From a gamma proteobacterium symbiont of Lucinoma myriamae (GTDB lineage Bacteria > Pseudomonadota > Gammaproteobacteria > GRL18): a stretch of 7,988 nt of DNA. The position numbers and the translations under genes are program-made. Under the pieces are notes generated by a model. That model was not told where the DNA came from and searched no databases. It saw nothing but the letters and a program-made list of their open reading frames with translations. The DNA lies in the NCBI GenBank assembly GCA_025655635.1, contig JAHXIM010000152.1, forward strand, positions 1 through 7,988, written 5' to 3'. Shown one piece after another: positions 6,152-7,988 of this stretch. The first letter of the stretch is position 1, and every line of letters starts with the position of its first letter.

Positions 6152-7705
6152 ATGGCCCGACTCGATCTCTCAAATACCCGTTTTCTTATCATTGATGATT
6201 TTGGCAATTATCGTTCAATGCTGCGTTCTATTCTGGTGAGCTGTGGTGCTCAGTCTATTGATGATGCAGCTAATGCAAACGATGCCATTAAAAAAATAAT
6301 CCATAACAAATTTGATGTCATTTTGTGCGATTATAATCTCGGTGATGGCCAAAATGGTCAGCAATTGCTAGAAGAAGTAATGCATCGTCACTTGATTCCT
6401 TATGGCACAATTTACATTATGATCACGGCTGAAAATGCTCAAAGCATGGTAATGGCTGCCGTTGAATATCGTCCTGATGGTTATTTAAACAAACCCTTTC
6501 CAAAAGATTTATTACTCAAACACCTTGAAATGCTGGTAGAAAAAAAAGCCATCATGAAGGACGTTTATACAGCCTATAATAAAAAAGATTATAAGAAAGC
6601 TCTAAAAATTGCTGACGAAAAAATCGCAAAGCACCCTAAACAGGCATTAGAGCTTAACAAGCTTAAAGCTGAAATTGCACTCGCCGCCAATAAACTTGAT
6701 GTGGCACAACAGGTATATGATAAAGCACTTGCTATCAGAGATTTTCAATGGGCAAAAGTGGGTAAAGCCAAGGTATTAACAAAGCGTAATGAAGATGCTC
6801 AGGCTCAGGTTCTTTTAGAAGAAGTCATTAAGGAAAATAAAAATTTTATCGAAGCTTACGATCTGCTTGCTACAATTCTGGAACGACAGGGAAAAAACCG
6901 GGATGTTCAAGATATTCTCAGTCAGGCCACAAAAATTTCACCCCATACAGTTGCAAGACAACAACATTTAGCTCAAGTTGCCATTCAAAATGATGATTTT
7001 TCAACTGCAGAAAAATCGTTAAAAAGAGCAGTCAACGATGGACAACATTCCTGTTTTGGCAACATTGGCGATAATATGAATCTAGTCAAACTATACACTG
7101 ATAACGGCAAGGGAAAACAAGCAATTCAGACTATTACCGCAGCCCGTAAAAGTTACAAAAAGGACAAACAAGCTTTATTACATACCCAATTTGTTGAAAG
7201 TATGACACAACATAAGCTCGGCAATGAAGACAAAGCACGCGATGTATTTCAAGATGCGATTAGTAATATTACGGGGAAGTTATCTGAACTCCCTGCTGAA
7301 CTTCAAAATGATTTATTAGCAACCACTGAAGATCTTGGTGAAACAGAACTGGCTGAAGCATTAAGAGAAGATATCAATAATCCTTCAGAAAATGGACATA
7401 CTAATACAGAAGAAATGACCAGAAAGTACCACTACCTTTTACAAAATGGCAAAGGCATGTGGCTTTACAATGCAAACCACATTTTAGAATCCATTAAGTT
7501 ATTTGAAGATGCTGCACAACATCTTTCTGATAGACTTTCTATCAATATGAATGCTGCACAGGCTCTTTTGACCTATATTAAAAATACTGGACATCATCAG
7601 GAACTGATTGATAAAGCACAATATTATCTGGATATTAGTCAAAATCTGGATAAAAATAATGAAAAATATCAAAAACTGGAAGCTATTTATTCAGGGTTAA
7701 GCTAA
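6152..7705 (+). CDS. Response regulator: receiver domain fused to TPR repeats
   Basis: A 517-residue cytoplasmic protein. Residues 10-127 form a CheY-like receiver with all key residues: Asp15-Asp16 acid pair, Asp60 phosphoacceptor (VILCDYNLGDG), Thr92 (MITAEN) and Lys114 (LNKPF). From about 134 to the end the protein is alpha-helical with tetratricopeptide-like repeats, for example YTAYNKKDYKKALKIADEKI (139-158), AEIALAANKLDVAQQVYDKA (173-192), IEAYDLLATILERQGKNRDV (233-252) and LAQVAIQNDDFSTAEKSLKR (273-292). There is no DNA-binding or enzymatic output domain, so phosphorylation probably controls protein-protein contacts through the TPR part. Its stop shares one base with the ATG of the downstream histidine kinase (TAATG), so that kinase is its likely partner. 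Only a weak AAGA ribosome binding site precedes the ATG. The TPR region is rich in Lys, Asp and Asn. Targets are unknown. Confidence 0.9.
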   Translation: MARLDLSNTRFLIIDDFGNYRSMLRSILVSCGAQSIDDAANANDAIKKIIHNKFDVILCDYNLGDGQNGQQLLEEVMHRHLIPYGTIYIMITAENAQSMVMAAVEYRPDGYLNKPFPKDLLLKHLEMLVEKKAIMKDVYTAYNKKDYKKALKIADEKIAKHPKQALELNKLKAEIALAANKLDVAQQVYDKALAIRDFQWAKVGKAKVLTKRNEDAQAQVLLEEVIKENKNFIEAYDLLATILERQGKNRDVQDILSQATKISPHTVARQQHLAQVAIQNDDFSTAEKSLKRAVNDGQHSCFGNIGDNMNLVKLYTDNGKGKQAIQTITAARKSYKKDKQALLHTQFVESMTQHKLGNEDKARDVFQDAISNITGKLSELPAELQNDLLATTEDLGETELAEALREDINNPSENGHTNTEEMTRKYHYLLQNGKGMWLYNANHILESIKLFEDAAQHLSDRLSINMNAAQALLTYIKNTGHHQELIDKAQYYLDISQNLDKNNEKYQKLEAIYSGLS

Positions 7706-7935
7706 TGTTAGACAAGAATGCGTCAGACAAAACAGTATTATCTGAACAATTTAATGCTGTTTTAATGTCATTTATTCATGACATTAAAAATTCACTTCTC
7801 ATATCTCTGAGCAGTCTTGAAACTCTTTACTACAGCCTGGAAGCATTTGATACAGAACTAAAAGAAAATGTCTCTCTCATACAATATGAATTGCAACGTA
7901 TGTACTGGTCAAGTCCAACCGGACACTTTTTTTAG
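7705..7935 (+). pseudogene. Histidine kinase N-terminus, truncated by IS insertion
   Basis: Only 76 codons remain. Residues 20-40 (LMSFIHDIKNSL then LISLSSLE) contain an H-box with His25 in the HDxKNSL form typical of HisKA dimerisation domains. Residues 55-65 (NVSLIQYELQR) look like the second helix of that domain. Native sequence ends at Arg65 (position 7899, or 7900). From 7901 the reading frame runs into the end of an IS3-family element, which supplies a foreign tail (YWSSPTGHFF) and a TAG at 7933-7935. No N, G1, F or G2 ATP-binding boxes are present, so the remnant cannot phosphorylate itself. Intact kinases of this kind run to well over 200 residues. The ATG overlaps the upstream stop (TAATG) and has AGGG about 9 bases ahead, so the original gene was coupled to the response regulator. 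The remainder may lie beyond the IS, outside the window. Confidence 0.8.
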
Positions 7936-7988
7936 AGAATTTTCATAGTTAATTGGTGACTGATCACCATTCGCTGTATGCAGCCTTT
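7901..7988 (-). mobile_element. IS3-family insertion sequence, one end (continues past the window)
   Basis: The element appears to start with the terminal TG at 7901 (TGTACTGGTCAAGTCC..., terminal repeat to about 7926). This resembles the TGTACTG...GGACA ends of IS150-like members of the IS3 family. The transposase C-terminus is read inward on the minus strand, so this is the 3' (right) end of the element. The bases just before it, GTA or CGTA (7897-7900), are the candidate target-site duplication. The other end is not in the window. Confidence 0.8.
7909..7988 (-). CDS. IS3-family transposase (OrfB), C-terminal fragment
   Basis: Minus-strand codons from 7986 to 7912 encode the final 25 residues, beginning RLHTANGDQSPINYE and ending VSGWT, with a TGA at 7911-7909. 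The pattern R-x-H-x-x-x-G-x-x-S-P-x-x-Y-E is the hallmark C-terminus of IS3-family DDE (rve) integrases, just after the catalytic Glu helix. The stop lies inside the terminal inverted repeat, which is common for these elements. The rest of the gene, including the DDE residues, is outside the window, so activity cannot be judged. Confidence 0.82.
   Translation of the reverse strand, partial: RLHTANGDQSPINYENSLKKVSGWT

Noticed and set aside
7964..7988. Alternative minus-strand frame ending KAAYSEW as the transposase C-terminus
   Set aside because: The neighbouring frame carries the IS3-family pattern RLHTANGDQSPINYE and runs into the terminal repeat, a far better match.
1..7988. CRISPR arrays, tRNA/rRNA genes, toxin-antitoxin or defence modules
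   Set aside because: No regularly spaced direct repeats, cloverleaf or rRNA motifs, and no gene pair resembling a defence or toxin-antitoxin system were seen.

Overview
The window reads as chromosomal DNA of a low-GC, probably marine gammaproteobacterium. This rests on the NNP-type nitrate transporter beside a PP2C/kinase fusion (an arrangement known from Pseudomonas nitrate-assimilation loci), a sigma-54/NtrC-type promoter, a small membrane protein resembling DUF6524, and an IS3-family end. The genus cannot be named from the sequence.

Layout. (1) Positions 88-1787, minus strand: a two-gene unit for exported proteins, a CxxC thioredoxin-fold protein followed by a probable seven-bladed beta-propeller. 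They share one base (TAGTG), and the propeller starts with GTG. (2) Positions 1788-2139: a divergent regulatory region with a likely sigma-70-type -10 region for the leftward pair. For the rightward genes it has a full NtrC-like enhancer, a second half-matching NtrC site 43 bp upstream, and a good -24/-12 sigma-54 promoter. (3) Positions 2140-5444, plus strand: an NNP nitrate/nitrite transporter with two extra hydrophobic segments in its central loop, then a membrane-anchored PP2C phosphatase/Ser-Thr kinase fusion. No nitrate or nitrite reductase gene is present in the window. (4) Positions 5541-5972: a four-helix membrane protein of unknown function. (5) Positions 6152-7935: a receiver-TPR response regulator, translationally coupled to a histidine kinase that breaks off after its H-box. 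(6) Positions 7901-7988: the end of an IS3-family element running out of the window, with the last 25 codons of its transposase on the minus strand. This insertion is what cuts the kinase.

How the parts may work together. The sigma-54/NtrC promoter suggests that the transporter, and probably the kinase/phosphatase, are made under nitrogen limitation, so nitrate uptake would be co-expressed with a phospho-signalling enzyme. The receiver-TPR protein has lost its likely cognate kinase to the IS insertion in this genome. No CRISPR array, tRNA, rRNA or defence system was seen, and there is no strong case for a wholly new system. The most informative points are the inferred nitrogen-control promoter, the unusual kinase motifs, the extra transporter helices and the IS-broken two-component pair.
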